From Clostridiales bacterium (lineage in GTDB: Bacteria; Bacillota; Clostridia; Oscillospirales; Oscillospiraceae), in NCBI GenBank assembly GCA_021200895.1, contig JAJQFX010000003.1:1-22979 (forward strand): a DNA stretch of 22,979 nt, read 5' to 3'. The translations under genes and the position numbers were made by a program. Below, piece by piece: positions 17,535 to 22,979 of the stretch (position 1 is its first letter; each line of letters begins with the position of its first letter). The notes under the pieces are model-generated. The model ran no database searches and was not told where the DNA came from. It worked only from the letters and a program-made list of their open reading frames with translations.

Positions 17535-18506
17535 TTACACGCCTCCTTTCGCAAACTTGCAGCAGCGGACAAAGTGTCCCGGCTCCACTTCAATCATGGG
17601 CTGGTCTGCGCCGCACTTGGTGCCGTCGCAGTCCGGGCATCTGGGGCCGAACTTGCAGCCCGCAGGCAGGTTGGTGGGGTCAGGCGGCAGCCCGTGGATG
17701 GGGGACAGCCGCTTGGAATCGTCGTCCAGCTTGGGCAGGGAACCGAACAGCCCCAGGGTGTAGGGGTGCAGGGGGTTGCGGAAGATGCGCTCCTTGGTGC
17801 CGTACTCCACGATTTCGCCGGCGTAAATCACCGCCACGTCGTCGCAGGTCTCGGCCACCACGCCCAGGTCGTGGGTAATCAGAATCATGGAGGTGTTCAG
17901 CTTTTCCCGCAGCTCCTTCATCATGTCCAGCACCTGGGCCTGAATGGTCACGTCCAGGGCGGTGGTGGGCTCGTCCGCCAGGATAAGCTCCGGGTTGCAG
18001 GCCAGGGCCATGGCGATGACCACACGCTGCTTCATGCCGCCGGAGAACTGATGGGGATAGTCCATATAACGGACGCTGGCGATGCCCACCATCTCCAGCA
18101 TTTCAATGGTGCGCTCCTGGGCCTGGGCCTTGGTGAAGTCGTTGTGCTGGAGGACAACCTCGCTGATTTGGTCGCCCACCGTCATGGTGGGGTTCAGGGC
18201 GGTCATGGGGTCCTGGAAAATCATGGCGATTTTGTTGCCCCGCACCTTCAGCATATCCTTCTCCGGCAGCTTCAGCAGATCCTCGCCGTCCAGATAAATC
18301 TCGCCCTGCTTCACCTTGGCAGGCGGCGTGGGCAGGATGCGGAGGATGGCCTTGGCGATGGTGGTCTTGCCTGCGCCGGTCTCGCCCACCAGGCCCAGGG
18401 TCTCGCCCTTGCCCAGGGTGAAGCTGACGCCGTTGACCGCCTGGACGTGCTGGCCGCCGGAGGAGTACTCCACCACCAGATCCTTCGCAGTTAGAAATTC
18501 ACTCAT
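17535..18506 (-). CDS. dppD: Dpp/Opp-type ABC transporter ATPase (DppD/OppD-like)
   Basis: 323 aa, the second ATPase of the heterodimeric motor. Walker A is GETGAGKTT (41-49), the Q-loop FQDP is at 97-100, the signature FSGGMKQR at 154-161, Walker B LILADEP at 174-180, and the switch histidine is H212. The C-terminal extension contains HPYTLGLFGSLP and a cysteine cluster (CKFGPRCPDCDGTKC), typical of the oligopeptide subfamily. GGAGG lies about 8 nt before ATG 18506, which is 14 nt after the permease stop. Complete and in frame, unlike the permease genes just upstream. Confidence 0.94.
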   Translation of the reverse strand: MSEFLTAKDLVVEYSSGGQHVQAVNGVSFTLGKGETLGLVGETGAGKTTIAKAILRILPTPPAKVKQGEIYLDGEDLLKLPEKDMLKVRGNKIAMIFQDPMTALNPTMTVGDQISEVVLQHNDFTKAQAQERTIEMLEMVGIASVRYMDYPHQFSGGMKQRVVIAMALACNPELILADEPTTALDVTIQAQVLDMMKELREKLNTSMILITHDLGVVAETCDDVAVIYAGEIVEYGTKERIFRNPLHPYTLGLFGSLPKLDDDSKRLSPIHGLPPDPTNLPAGCKFGPRCPDCDGTKCGADQPMIEVEPGHFVRCCKFAKGGV

Positions 18507-18520
18507 GTTGTATCCTCCTC

Positions 18521-19192
18521 TCAGTCCTTCAGACGCGGGTCAAGGGCGTCCCGGAGACCGTCGCCGAACAGGTTGAAGGCCAGCACCGTCAACGCGATGG
18601 CAATGCCCGGATACACCAGCAGGTGGGGATAAGACAAGATGTAGCTCTTGCCGTCGGCCAGAATGGCGCCCCACTCCGGGGTGGGCGGCTGAACGCCCAG
18701 GCCGATATAGGACAGGCTGGCCGCCTCCATAATGGTGCTGCCGATGTGCATCGTCGTGCCCACGATGGTGGGGGACAGGACGTTGGGAACCATATGCTTG
18801 AAAATGATTTTGAAGTCGCTGCAGTTCATGGCTCTGGCCGCCTCCAGGTAGTCCATCTCCCGCTCCTTCAGCACCATGGCGCGGGTGCCCCGGATGCTGC
18901 CGGGGATGCCGCCCACGGTCAGGGCGATGACGGTCTGGATGAAGCCGGAACCCAGGGCGGTGGAAATCAGGATGGCCAGCAGCGTGCTGGGGATGGCCTG
19001 CCAGATGTCCATGACACGCATGGAGATGTTATCCACCTTGCCGCCGTAGTAGCCGAAGATGGCGCCGAAGAAGATGCCCAGCACCATGCCGATGATAGAA
19101 ACCAGCAGGTCCAGCCCCAGGCTGAACCGGCCGCCGTAGAGCATACGGGACAGCATATCCCGGCCAAGCCGGTCGCAGCCCAGCGGGTGATG
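18521..19192 (-). pseudogene. dppC: DppC-type permease, 5' end missing
   Basis: The remaining part encodes about 223 residues of an inner-membrane permease of the Dpp/Opp family, from HHPLGCDRLGRDMLSRMLYG to the normal C-terminus FGDGLRDALDPRLKD. The coupling motif EAARAMNCSDF, with IIFKHMVPN, is present and contacts the ATPases. The first transmembrane helix and N-terminal region, roughly 70-80 residues in the family, are absent. Upstream of about 19192 the sequence changes directly into the N-terminal part of dppB in another frame. ATG 19156 could start an internal product, but no ribosome site precedes it. Either a genuine deletion or an assembly collapse between these adjacent permease genes. 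Confidence 0.85.
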
Positions 19193-19194
19193 AC

Positions 19195-19515
19195 CATGCA
19201 GAGCAGACCCAGAATCAGGGTGCGGGGCAGGCGCTCTGCAAACTCCTGCATGACGGGAACCTTAAACACATAGGAGGTGCCGAGGTCAAACTCCAGGAAG
19301 GTCTCCTTTAAGTATCTGCCCAGCTGAATGAGGAACGGGTCGTTCAGCCCCAACGCTTCATCGTAGGCCAAAATTTCCTCTTCCGTAGCGGTGTTGCCCA
19401 GAATCAGCCGCCCCGGGTCGCCGGGAACGAAGTACATGATGGTAAAGATGATGATGGCGACGACTATCGTCGTCAGAACCAACCACCCCAACCATTTGAG
19501 TACGTATCTACTCAT
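19195..19515 (-). pseudogene. dppB: DppB-type permease, 3' two-thirds missing
   Basis: A normal start (AAAGGAG 6 nt before ATG 19515) and a typical DppB N-terminus: one long membrane helix (about 8-30), then YFVPGDPGRLILG and the extracytoplasmic segment LNDPFLIQLGRYL and LGTSYVFKVPV, ending ERLPRTLILGLLCM at about residue 107. A complete DppB is a little over 300 aa. After 19195 the DNA codes for DppC in a different frame, so the dppB frame runs on as nonsense to about 18967. As read, no functional permease pair exists although the ATPases and binding protein are intact, which makes an assembly artefact a serious possibility. Confidence 0.85.
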
Positions 19516-19530
19516 GAAGTGCTCCTTTCT

Positions 19531-19565
19531 AAAATCGCTGCACCACCGTTCGCGATGGTGCAGCG
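19531..19565 (-). terminator. Hairpin between dppA and dppB, weak terminator/attenuator
   Basis: CGCTGCACCA and TGGTGCAGCG form a perfect 10-bp stem around a 10-nt loop (19536-19565), followed on the minus strand by ATTTTAG. The short U-run suggests only partial termination. Hairpins here often raise expression of the binding protein over the permease; that role is inferred from position. Confidence 0.6.
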
Positions 19566-19584
19566 TAAAGTAGTTTCGCAGGGA

Positions 19585-21324
19585 TTATTCCGTGAAGCAG
19601 CAGGCGCCGGGGACGACATAGCCCTTGTCCGTCTTGAACACGGTGGAGACATAGTCGGGGTACAGCAGGATGTCGCTGCCGGTGACCAGGGCCTTCACAT
19701 AGGCGTTGTCGTCCACATACTGGAGGAAGGCGTCCATGTTCTCAGCGGTGTGGGTCTCGCTGGCCATGCAGGTGTGCAGCAGGTCCTGGAGGGTGTCGTC
19801 CACGATGAAGTTCTCGGTAGCGCCGTTGGAACGGCCGTCCGCGTCGATCAGGTGGGACCAGAGGTTCACCACATAGTCGTCAGCGGCCATGTACTGATAG
19901 AAGATGTCCCACTCGGTGGGGTCGGCCTTCATGGTGTTGCAGGTGCCGCCGTCCATAACATACAGCTCCACGTTGATGCCATAGGCCTCCAGCTGGCCCT
20001 CGATGATTTCCGCGTAGTCGCCGCAGTAGGTGGCGGTCAGCAGCTTCAGGGTCTCGCCGTTGTAACCGGCCTCGTCCAGCAGGGACTGGATGGTGGCCTC
20101 GTCAGCGGACTGGTACAGGCTGTAAGCGCCCTCCCAGGAGGTGTCATAGTCGGCAAAGAAGCTGTTGCCCAGGGTGGTGCAGGCCACCATGCCGTTGCCC
20201 TCGAAGGCGGCCAGCGCCTCATTGTCGATGGCCATCAGGATGGCCTTGCGCAGGGCGACGTTGGAGCAGAGGCTGGCCTCGTCCACGTTGCAGTAGGCGT
20301 AGACAATCATGTTGCTCTGGCTGGAGTAGGTGCTGAAGGAGTCGCCGTAGCCGTCGGCGACCAGCTGGTCAACGTTGTCGGCGGAGATCTTTTCCGCCAG
20401 GTCAATGGTGCCGGTCTCCAGGCCGATGACCTCCTGGGTGGACTCAGTCAGCAGGGTCGGGGTGATGGTGCCGACGTTGGCCTGCTGAATCTGCTGTTTC
20501 AGCTCCTCATTGGTCTGCCAGTAGTCATCCCGCTTGGTCACGATCAGCTCCGTGCTGGCGGTGAAGCTCTCCACCGTGTAGGGGCCGGTGCCGCAGGCGT
20601 CAGCGGGCAGGCCGCTGGGGCTCTCGTTGTAGGCTTCCTCGGAGAAGATGTAGGTGCGGCAGATGATGTTCTGCAGCTCGCCCATCTTGGTCAGCTCCTC
20701 GGTGCAGTGGAGGACGATGGTGGTCTCATCAATCACTTCCTCGCTCTCGAAGGAGCCCCAGCCGGACTCGAAGCCGCCGTCACGGGCCATGTCGAAGCTG
20801 AACTTCACGTCGTCCGCGGTGATGTGGTGGCCTGCGGAGTCATAGATGTAGTCGTAGATGTAGATGGTGTAGTCAGAGGAGCCTTCCTCGTGGTCCATGC
20901 CCGGCATATAGTCGCCGCGGGTGGCATCGGCCAGAACGGGGTAATACTCGCCGTTGGAATCCACGCCGAACAGCATCTCATACACCTCGTAGGCAATGCC
21001 GGGGGTCAGAGTCCTCACGCCCCAGGGCACCAGGCTGGTGATGTCGGTATCCTGGATGTAGGTCAGGCTGTCGATCTGCACGCTGTTGTCATAGTCGGTG
21101 GAGACGATGCTGGCGTCGTTATCCGCGCCATCCTCGTCGCCGGAGGCGTCTGCGTCCCCGCCTTCCGTGGCGGAGCTGTCCGCGCTGGAGGAGGCGGAGG
21201 AGCCAGAGCCGGAGTCGGAGGTGCCGTCAGAGCCGGAGCCGCCGCACCCGGTCAGCAGGCCCAGCATCATGGCCAGCGCCAACAGCAGAGGCAGTGCGGA
21301 TTTCGTTGCTTTTCTTGTTTTCAT
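19585..21324 (-). CDS. dppA: Family 5 extracellular solute-binding lipoprotein (DppA/OppA-like)
   Basis: 579 aa. A lipoprotein signal peptide (KTRKATKSA, then a hydrophobic core) ends in LLTGC with C27 as the lipidated residue, followed by a Gly/Ser/Asp/Glu-rich linker to about residue 75. The mature domain has family 5 patterns: ITADDVKFSFDMARD, ACGTGPYTVESF, SNVALRKAILMAIDNEAL and a late TEWDIFYQYM region. It captures substrate outside the membrane for the Dpp permease; the ligand is unknown and, given the neighbours, could be an oligosaccharide or glycoside instead of a peptide. ATG 21324 is chosen over an upstream in-frame start because AAAGGAG sits 6 nt before it and it begins the signal peptide. 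A sigma-A-like promoter and a candidate operator lie directly upstream. The gene is intact and first in the operon. Confidence 0.93.
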   Translation of the reverse strand: MKTRKATKSALPLLLALAMMLGLLTGCGGSGSDGTSDSGSGSSASSSADSSATEGGDADASGDEDGADNDASIVSTDYDNSVQIDSLTYIQDTDITSLVPWGVRTLTPGIAYEVYEMLFGVDSNGEYYPVLADATRGDYMPGMDHEEGSSDYTIYIYDYIYDSAGHHITADDVKFSFDMARDGGFESGWGSFESEEVIDETTIVLHCTEELTKMGELQNIICRTYIFSEEAYNESPSGLPADACGTGPYTVESFTASTELIVTKRDDYWQTNEELKQQIQQANVGTITPTLLTESTQEVIGLETGTIDLAEKISADNVDQLVADGYGDSFSTYSSQSNMIVYAYCNVDEASLCSNVALRKAILMAIDNEALAAFEGNGMVACTTLGNSFFADYDTSWEGAYSLYQSADEATIQSLLDEAGYNGETLKLLTATYCGDYAEIIEGQLEAYGINVELYVMDGGTCNTMKADPTEWDIFYQYMAADDYVVNLWSHLIDADGRSNGATENFIVDDTLQDLLHTCMASETHTAENMDAFLQYVDDNAYVKALVTGSDILLYPDYVSTVFKTDKGYVVPGACCFTE

Positions 21325-21377
21325 TTTGTACTCCTTTCTTGTGCCCCAATGTTTCTGCGGGGTCACTTCATGCAACC

Positions 21378-21405
21378 ATTATACAAAAACAAGGTCTTAA
21401 AACAA
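21378..21405 (-). promoter_or_regulatory. Predicted promoter of dppA
   Basis: On the minus strand TTGTTT (21400-21405), a 16-nt spacer and a consensus TATAAT (21378-21383). Transcription would start near 21371, leaving a leader of about 47 nt before the ATG. The -35 is poor, as expected for an activator-dependent promoter, and the candidate operator lies just upstream. The MBL paralogue 2 promoter has the same layout. Confidence 0.65.
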
Positions 21406-21423
21406 TCCGCTTTTTGCATGGTC

Positions 21424-21449
21424 GATTCAGTTTGTGAATCGCCGATTCC
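21424..21449. promoter_or_regulatory. Candidate LysR operator upstream of dppA
   Basis: The plus strand reads GATTCA, 5 nt, TGAATC, GCC, GATTCC. Two overlapping dyads share the middle half-site: CGATTCA-N5-TGAATCG and GAATC-GCC-GATTC. The same three half-sites with the same spacings recur at 22575-22600. It is centred about 65 nt upstream of the predicted dppA start, where LysR-type activators usually bind. Confidence 0.65.
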
Positions 21450-21521
21450 GGACGAAATGACGCCGCATCGGTACGATTGAACTCTCACTCAGCCCTGTTT
21501 CTTTACAAGAAAGGCATTTAC

Positions 21522-21552
21522 TTTCACAAAAAATGATGTTTTTCACAAAAAA
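21522..21552. repeat. 12-bp direct repeat TTTCACAAAAAA, 19-bp period
   Basis: TTTCACAAAAAA occurs at 21522-21533 and 21541-21552, with the second copy running into the terminator of MBL paralogue 2. No gene lies in the roughly 270 nt between 21324 and 21593; besides this repeat the gap holds the dppA promoter, operator and terminator. Confidence 0.8.
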
Positions 21553-21584
21553 GAGACAGCCTGGCGGGGGTACGCCAGGCTGTC
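21547..21584 (-). terminator. Rho-independent terminator of MBL paralogue 2
   Basis: GACAGCCTGGCG (21555-21566) pairs perfectly with CGCCAGGCTGTC (21573-21584) around a 6-nt loop. On the minus strand the stem is followed by TCTTTTTT (ending 21547). It is 8 nt after the MBL stop, so this gene is a separate transcript from the dppA operon. Confidence 0.92.
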
Positions 21585-21592
21585 AACGGGAA

Positions 21593-22498
21593 TCACCGGT
21601 TCTCAAAGACGAATCGGTCGTCGTATTTCACTTCGCAATCCGCATAGCGGGAGACGCGCATATGAAGCTTCGTCTCCGGGTCCTTCGGCCCGGCATCGCC
21701 GGGGTGGGGCGCGTCCCGCATCCAGATGGTATTCCCCTCCTCATCCTGCTGGGGGGCGGGCATATGGAAGGGGGGCTTTCTGTCCGGCTCCCCCTCGTGT
21801 CCGGCGAGGATGTAGTCGATATTCTCGGCCACCCGCTCCACCAGGGCAGCGTCCAGCTTACCCATGTGGCCGTGGCAGACCCAGTCATAGTCCCCGCGGA
21901 AGGCCGCCAGGCGGTGGAACTGCGCCCCCACCGTTTCCACACAGTGCTGGATGTCCTTGCCGAAGGGGCCAATCTCATCCCCGATGAACAGGATTTTGGA
22001 GGCGCTGTCCAGCAGCGCGATGGAGCCCGCCGCATGGTCAGGGACTTCAAATACCAGCAGGCTGCGGCCGCCCAGGTCGATGACATCTCCGTCCTTCACG
22101 ATTTCCTTCCGATAGTCCTGGGGGAAGGTGACGCCGTCAAAGCTGGGGAAGGGAACAGTGGCCAGCGGCGCGGTGGCGGCGGACATGATGGCGCTCTCAA
22201 ACAGGCCGTTCAGCGCCGTGTGGTCAAAGTGGTCATGGGTGTTCACCACCCGATTCACCGGGCGGCTGGTCAGCATCTGGCAGAATGCGCGAATATCCCC
22301 GCAGCCGTAACCGGTGTCGATGACGATGGCCTCCCGGCTCCCTTCCACCAGGTAGCTCAGGCAGCCCTCGCTGGCGATTTGCCAGACGCCGTCTCCGATG
22401 AGCGTCGATGCGTAATAGGGCTCGTCCATTCTGCGCAGCAGCTTGCTGTCGCGGTTCTGGAGCAGGATGTGATGTTTCGCTGAATAATCAAGTTTCAT
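21593..22498 (-). CDS. MBL-fold metallo-hydrolase (paralogue 2)
   Basis: 301 aa, metallo-beta-lactamase fold, clearly related to the copy ending at 15688 (shared GYG, VNTHDHFDHT, PLAT(V/I)PFPSF, DLGGR and PDHA(A/V)GSIALLDS). All metal positions are present: H88, H90, D92, H93, H155 in PDH, D174 in GDE and H211 in CHGH. A C-terminal region of about 60 residues (from EGEPDRKPPFHMP) differs from the paralogue. The reaction is unknown, with lactone or ester hydrolysis possible. GGAGGG lies 6 nt before ATG 22498. It is a single-gene transcript with its own promoter and terminator, divergent from the LysR gene, an arrangement typical of a LysR target. Confidence 0.88.
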   Translation of the reverse strand: MKLDYSAKHHILLQNRDSKLLRRMDEPYYASTLIGDGVWQIASEGCLSYLVEGSREAIVIDTGYGCGDIRAFCQMLTSRPVNRVVNTHDHFDHTALNGLFESAIMSAATAPLATVPFPSFDGVTFPQDYRKEIVKDGDVIDLGGRSLLVFEVPDHAAGSIALLDSASKILFIGDEIGPFGKDIQHCVETVGAQFHRLAAFRGDYDWVCHGHMGKLDAALVERVAENIDYILAGHEGEPDRKPPFHMPAPQQDEEGNTIWMRDAPHPGDAGPKDPETKLHMRVSRYADCEVKYDDRFVFENR

Positions 22499-22548
22499 GA
22501 GGTTCCCTCCGCTTTTTGTTTGATGTGCTGATATAGGTTGTTGTCCTT

Positions 22549-22576
22549 ATTGTATCGCACTTTTTGTAAAGAACAA
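22549..22576 (-). promoter_or_regulatory. Predicted promoter of MBL paralogue 2
   Basis: On the minus strand TTGTTC (22571-22576), a 16-nt spacer and TACAAT (22549-22554), with a leader of about 44 nt. The same weak -35 (TTGTTY) and spacer are seen at dppA. The -35 touches the edge of the candidate operator. Confidence 0.55.
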
Positions 22577-22600
22577 TTCACATTTTGAATCGGCGATTCA
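22575..22600. promoter_or_regulatory. Candidate LysR operator between MBL paralogue 2 and the LysR gene
   Basis: The plus strand reads AATTCA, 5 nt, TGAATC, GGC, GATTCA. The right dyad extends to TTTTGAATC-GGC-GATTCAAAA (22583-22603), nine perfect base pairs. The half-site order and spacing match 21424-21449. It sits in the 214-nt divergent gap, about 42 nt from the LysR -35. Confidence 0.65.
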
Positions 22601-22642
22601 AAAATCGACGACTTTTCCGTTGCATCGGGGTTTGAGGGCCGC

Positions 22643-22671
22643 TTGACAAGCATTTATCCTTCGTGTAAACT
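22643..22671 (+). promoter_or_regulatory. Predicted promoter of the LysR gene
   Basis: TTGACA (22643-22648, perfect -35), a 17-nt spacer and TAAACT (22666-22671). Transcription would start near 22678, about 35 nt before the TTG start codon. Confidence 0.7.
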
Positions 22672-22712
22672 ATTCCATATAGCAGTTTTCCAATAGACAG
22701 GAGGGGTTCCCA

Positions 22713-22967
22713 TTGAAGTTAGAATACTTGAACGAATTCATCACGCTGTCTGAGACGAAGAATTATTCTGTCTGCGCGGACGCGCTCTATATTTCCCAGC
22801 CGTCCCTGACCAGGCACATTCAGGAGCTGGAGAAGGAGCTGGGGGTCCCCCTGTTTGAGCGCGCCGCCCGCGGCGTGGTGCTGACAGAGGAGGGCAACCT
22901 TTTCATCCCCCTACGCAAGGGAACTGGGCGGGTTATAATACGAAGTGCAACACCCAAAAATCTCTGA
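22713..22967 (+). pseudogene. LysR-type transcriptional regulator, N-terminal part only
   Basis: The start is TTG with AGGAGG (22699-22704) 8 nt upstream. Residues 1-66 are a typical LysR winged helix: MKLEYLNEFITLSETKNYS, then ALYISQPSLTRHIQELEKEL, GVPLFER and LTEEGNLFIP. Full members are about 300 aa; here the reading frame leaves the family pattern after FIP and stops at 22967. Dropping one C from the run at 22907-22911 extends the match to LFIPYAREL, but that frame then stops at TAA near 22934. So a frame break and a sequence junction, perhaps an insertion element, are both likely; the ligand-binding domain is not in the window. The divergent MBL gene and the repeated half-sites suggest it controlled them. 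Confidence 0.75.
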
Positions 22968-22979
22968 AATAAAGAAAGA
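22930..22979. mobile_element. Possible insertion-element end
   Basis: After about 22930 the DNA no longer encodes LysR and becomes AT-rich, beginning GTTATAATACGAAGTGCAAC. AAGTGCAAC-type ends occur in IS30-family elements as I recall them. Only about 50 nt are visible, with no transposase or second end, so this is a tentative call. Confidence 0.3.

Noticed and set aside
16392..18494. 700-codon plus-strand frame opposite the DppF and DppD genes
   Set aside because: Antisense shadow of two ATPases with intact motifs; no domain or ribosome site.
18967..19192. Continuation of the dppB frame beyond residue 107 as a real C-terminus
   Set aside because: The residues are the dppC region read out of frame (Cys/Trp-rich, no membrane pattern), while the dppC frame matches the family.
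19519..21480. 653-codon plus-strand frame opposite dppA
   Set aside because: Antisense shadow of a lipoprotein gene with signal peptide; Val/Gly/His-rich translation.
22934..22939. TATAAT near the right edge as a promoter
   Set aside because: No -35 at a suitable distance, and only 40 nt follow in the window.

Overview
The window is GC-rich, densely packed bacterial DNA. Genes have AGGAGG-type ribosome binding sites, ATGA/TGATG overlaps, a Dpp/Opp-type oligopeptide/oligosaccharide ABC transporter with a lipoprotein binding protein, and many plant-glycan enzymes. This suggests a gut Clostridia member (Bacillota), most likely the Oscillospirales (Flavonifractor/Lawsonibacter-like). That placement is inference from gene style and content, not from a marker gene. 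No rRNA, tRNA or CRISPR array was seen.

Layout. (1) 34-7383, plus strand: a uronate/rhamnose glycan operon with a DUF2264 protein, KduI, a KduD/gluconate 5-dehydrogenase-type SDR, a GH78 alpha-L-rhamnosidase and a GH2 beta-glucuronidase, closed by a rho-independent terminator at 7415-7464. (2) 7491-14440, minus strand: a subtype B tannase, a neutral-ceramidase-like protein, a CE1-like esterase and two tandem NagZ-type GH3 enzymes. (3) 14466-15609, minus: three small proteins of unknown function (two membrane proteins, one soluble) behind a perfect 15-bp hairpin. (4) 15688-21324, minus: an MBL-fold hydrolase, DppF and DppD ATPases, a damaged DppB/DppC permease pair and a DppA-type binding protein. 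(5) 21593-22979: a second MBL-fold paralogue with its own terminator, and a divergent, damaged LysR regulator gene whose 3' part is lost near the window edge, possibly to an insertion element.

How it may work together (inference). The binding protein and permease would import a small plant glycoside or oligosaccharide. Tannase and esterase would remove galloyl or other phenolic acyl groups. GH78, GH2 and GH3 enzymes would strip rhamnose, glucuronate and other sugars, and KduI/KduD would handle unsaturated uronates. A composite repeat, RATTCA-N5-TGAATC-N3-GATTC, occurs with identical spacing upstream of both the binding-protein gene and the second MBL gene, beside the LysR gene. It is the best candidate for a LysR operator tying the minus-strand genes into one regulon.

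Quality warning. At least seven genes carry frame breaks that a one- or two-base change repairs, mostly in short C/G runs. There is also an apparent internal deletion joining dppB to dppC, and a 36-bp in-frame deletion between AACTGG repeats in one GH3 gene. Reconstructed proteins match their families very well (the tannase keeps all expected active-site residues), so sequencing or assembly error is the leading explanation for the one-base breaks, with genuine decay as the alternative.
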